The notes beneath the pieces are model-generated. The model searched no databases. It saw nothing but the letters and a program-made list of their open reading frames with translations, and was not told the DNA's origin. The position numbers were made by a program, and so were the translations under genes. From an uncultured Lachnospiraceae bacterium (GTDB taxonomy: Bacteria > Bacillota_A > Clostridia > Lachnospirales > Lachnospiraceae), in NCBI GenBank assembly GCA_905200565.1, contig CAJKKX010000174.1, positions 1-5,753 on the forward strand: a DNA stretch of 5,753 nucleotides, read 5' to 3'. How positions within the stretch are numbered: position 1 is the stretch's first letter; every line of letters begins with the position of its first letter. Below, piece after piece: positions 4,337-5,753 of this stretch.

Positions 4337-5753
4337 ATGAAGAGAACCATGAAAAAAGCTGTCAGCGTGATGACCGCAACAGCGATGGCTGCATCTCTGA
4401 CGGCGACGGCTTTCGCGGAAGAGAGCGCATCAGAGTACATTGCAGCGCCGTACACGGTGGAGGAGGGCGTCGAGTGCCCGACTGAGTACCTGGCGCCGGT
4501 ATTCTACGAGAATGCAGACGGCCCGACCATCGGCGTTACGCTTGTTGGCGTGATCCAGCAGGACGGTCTGTATTTTAAAGACAGCGATAACGACCAGGAG
4601 CTGGATGTATTTGAGGACTGGCGTCTTGGCTCAGAGGAGCGTGCGGCGGACCTGATTGGAAAGATGACGCAGGAGCAGCGCATCGCGCTTCTGAAAAATG
4701 CGCTGGTAACCAGCCCGTCTGCGACAACGGCGGACGAGGTGTATGACGAGGAGGGGAATGTTATCCTCAGCCAGCTCGTGATGCTTCCGGTGGAGGAGGA
4801 TGAAAACGCAGAGGAAGAGGGCGAAGCAGATCCGATGGCGGCGCTCGGCTCCGCCTTTGATTATTCAAATGTGACGGTGGCAGAGGTACGCTCCGGTGTT
4901 CTCCGTAAGGATAACGATACGGAGACAGGCGCACTCTTTAACAACGCGCTGAACCAGCTGGCCGAATTTACGGCGGTATCAAAGGGCGAAGTAAATATTC
5001 CGTTTATGCTGATCTCCAATCCGATGCTCACCGGATATCCGGCAACACAGGGCTTTGCGGCGGCTGCGATCGGCGATGGAAATTATGATCTGATCCAGAA
5101 ATTTGCGGAGTTGGATGCCGAAATCTGGGATGCAAAGGGTATCCGTCAGATGTATGGTCCGCAGATCGACCTGATTACGGACCCGCGCTGGAGCCGTAAC
5201 GAGACGACCTATACCGAGGATCCGGAAGTAATGTCTGGTATCGCAAATGCACTGGTTGTCGGCTATCAGCACGGCACAGACGGCGCGCAGGATGGCGATG
5301 TCGGTCTGATCATGAAGCATTTCCCGGGCGATGGCGCTGCGGAAAATGGATTTGAGTCACACTATGGCATGGGACAGTGGCGCATTTACTCTACCGAGGG
5401 CTCCCTGGAGAAATATCAGCTCGTTGGCTTCCAGGCTGCAGTAGACGCAGGCGTTGCAGGCATCATGCCGAGCTACAGCCGTCCGGCTACTGACGGACGC
5501 AGCGCAGCACAGAGCTATAAGGGGCTGGAGCTTAATCCGGAAGAGATCGGAAGCGCTTACAACACCACTATTCTTCAGACACTCTTGAAAGATACGATGG
5601 GCTTTGACGGGTTTATTAACTCGGATTCCAACATCATTACAAGTCAGTTCTGGGGCGCAGAGGACATGACCGAGGCAGAGCGCTACGCGGCAGTTATCAA
5701 TGCGGGCTGCGACGTTGTCGGCGACGGCTTCAGCGCAACGATGGATCTGACGT
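4337..5753 (+). CDS. Secreted glycoside hydrolase family 3 enzyme (3' end outside window)
   Basis: The frame is open for 472 codons to the window edge; the C-terminal part is missing. ATG 4337 follows AGGAGG (4323-4328) by 8 bases. Residues 1-27 form a signal peptide: basic start MKRTMKKA, hydrophobic core, and cleavage probably after AFA-27; there is no lipobox Cys. Residues 82-95 (DSDNDQELDVFEDW) form an Asp-rich, EF-hand-like loop often seen before the catalytic barrel in secreted GH3 enzymes. The GH3 N-terminal barrel shows GPQIDLITDPRWSRNE (274-289), then EDP (294-296), KHFPGDG (327-333) with substrate-binding K327 and H328, and GFDGFINSD (422-430), where D430 is the expected nucleophile. 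That Asp is followed by Ser, where classical beta-glucosidases have Trp. The acid/base residue should lie beyond the window. The family cleaves terminal beta-linked glucose, xylose or related units by a retaining mechanism; which substrate cannot be told. Residues 133-166 form an acidic insertion. Control may involve the terminator and two promoters upstream. Confidence 0.9.
   Translation, partial: MKRTMKKAVSVMTATAMAASLTATAFAEESASEYIAAPYTVEEGVECPTEYLAPVFYENADGPTIGVTLVGVIQQDGLYFKDSDNDQELDVFEDWRLGSEERAADLIGKMTQEQRIALLKNALVTSPSATTADEVYDEEGNVILSQLVMLPVEEDENAEEEGEADPMAALGSAFDYSNVTVAEVRSGVLRKDNDTETGALFNNALNQLAEFTAVSKGEVNIPFMLISNPMLTGYPATQGFAAAAIGDGNYDLIQKFAELDAEIWDAKGIRQMYGPQIDLITDPRWSRNETTYTEDPEVMSGIANALVVGYQHGTDGAQDGDVGLIMKHFPGDGAAENGFESHYGMGQWRIYSTEGSLEKYQLVGFQAAVDAGVAGIMPSYSRPATDGRSAAQSYKGLELNPEEIGSAYNTTILQTLLKDTMGFDGFINSDSNIITSQFWGAEDMTEAERYAAVINAGCDVVGDGFSATMDLT

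Noticed and set aside
4979..5320. Minus-strand open frame of 113 codons
   Set aside because: It is antisense to the GH3 catalytic domain, which carries clear family motifs.
1..5753. CRISPR arrays, insertion sequences, tRNA or rRNA genes
   Set aside because: No regular repeat-spacer series, transposase frame, terminal inverted repeats or RNA gene sequence could be seen.

Overview
The window looks like a piece of a Gram-positive Clostridia chromosome, most probably Lachnospiraceae. This rests on consensus AGGAGG-type ribosome binding sites, a moderate-GC coding region with AT-rich intergenic gaps, a LytTR/GHKL two-component pair, a BmrR-like MerR regulator, and a secreted GH3 enzyme of a type common in gut Firmicutes. 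The organism is inferred from style, not from a marker gene.

Layout. (1) Positions 1-948 hold the 3' part of a GPH/MelB-type glycoside:cation symporter gene whose start lies upstream of the window. (2) Positions 949-1138 are a 190-base regulatory gap. It holds a TATAAT promoter wrapped in a perfect 10-bp inverted repeat, followed directly by a long terminator-like hairpin with a T5 tail, before the next gene. (3) Positions 1139-3177 hold a two-gene operon with overlapping ATGA start/stop: a LytTR response regulator and a membrane GHKL histidine kinase of the AgrC/HPK10 type. (4) Positions 4038-3217 on the minus strand hold a BmrR-like MerR-family regulator, convergent with the kinase. (5) Positions 4039-4336 are a 298-base control region: two back-to-back promoters sharing a -10 region, the rightward one with the 19-bp spacer typical of MerR-activated promoters; a dyad centred near the middle of that spacer; spaced TTTGCG repeats; a rho-independent terminator; and a second, extended -10 promoter with its own small dyad. 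(6) From 4337 to the window end is the 5' two-thirds or so of a secreted glycoside hydrolase family 3 gene, running off the right edge.

How the parts may work together (inference). The symporter and the secreted GH3 enzyme fit a glycoside-use locus: the enzyme trims a glycoside outside the cell and the symporter imports a product. The two-component system senses something at the membrane. The MerR protein is well placed to control both itself and rightward transcription toward the GH3 gene, with the terminator acting as a gate between the MerR-type promoter and the enzyme. No gene here is of an unknown family. The less ordinary content is in the two control regions, where promoters, dyads and terminators are stacked so that regulation by attenuation is plausible for both downstream units.
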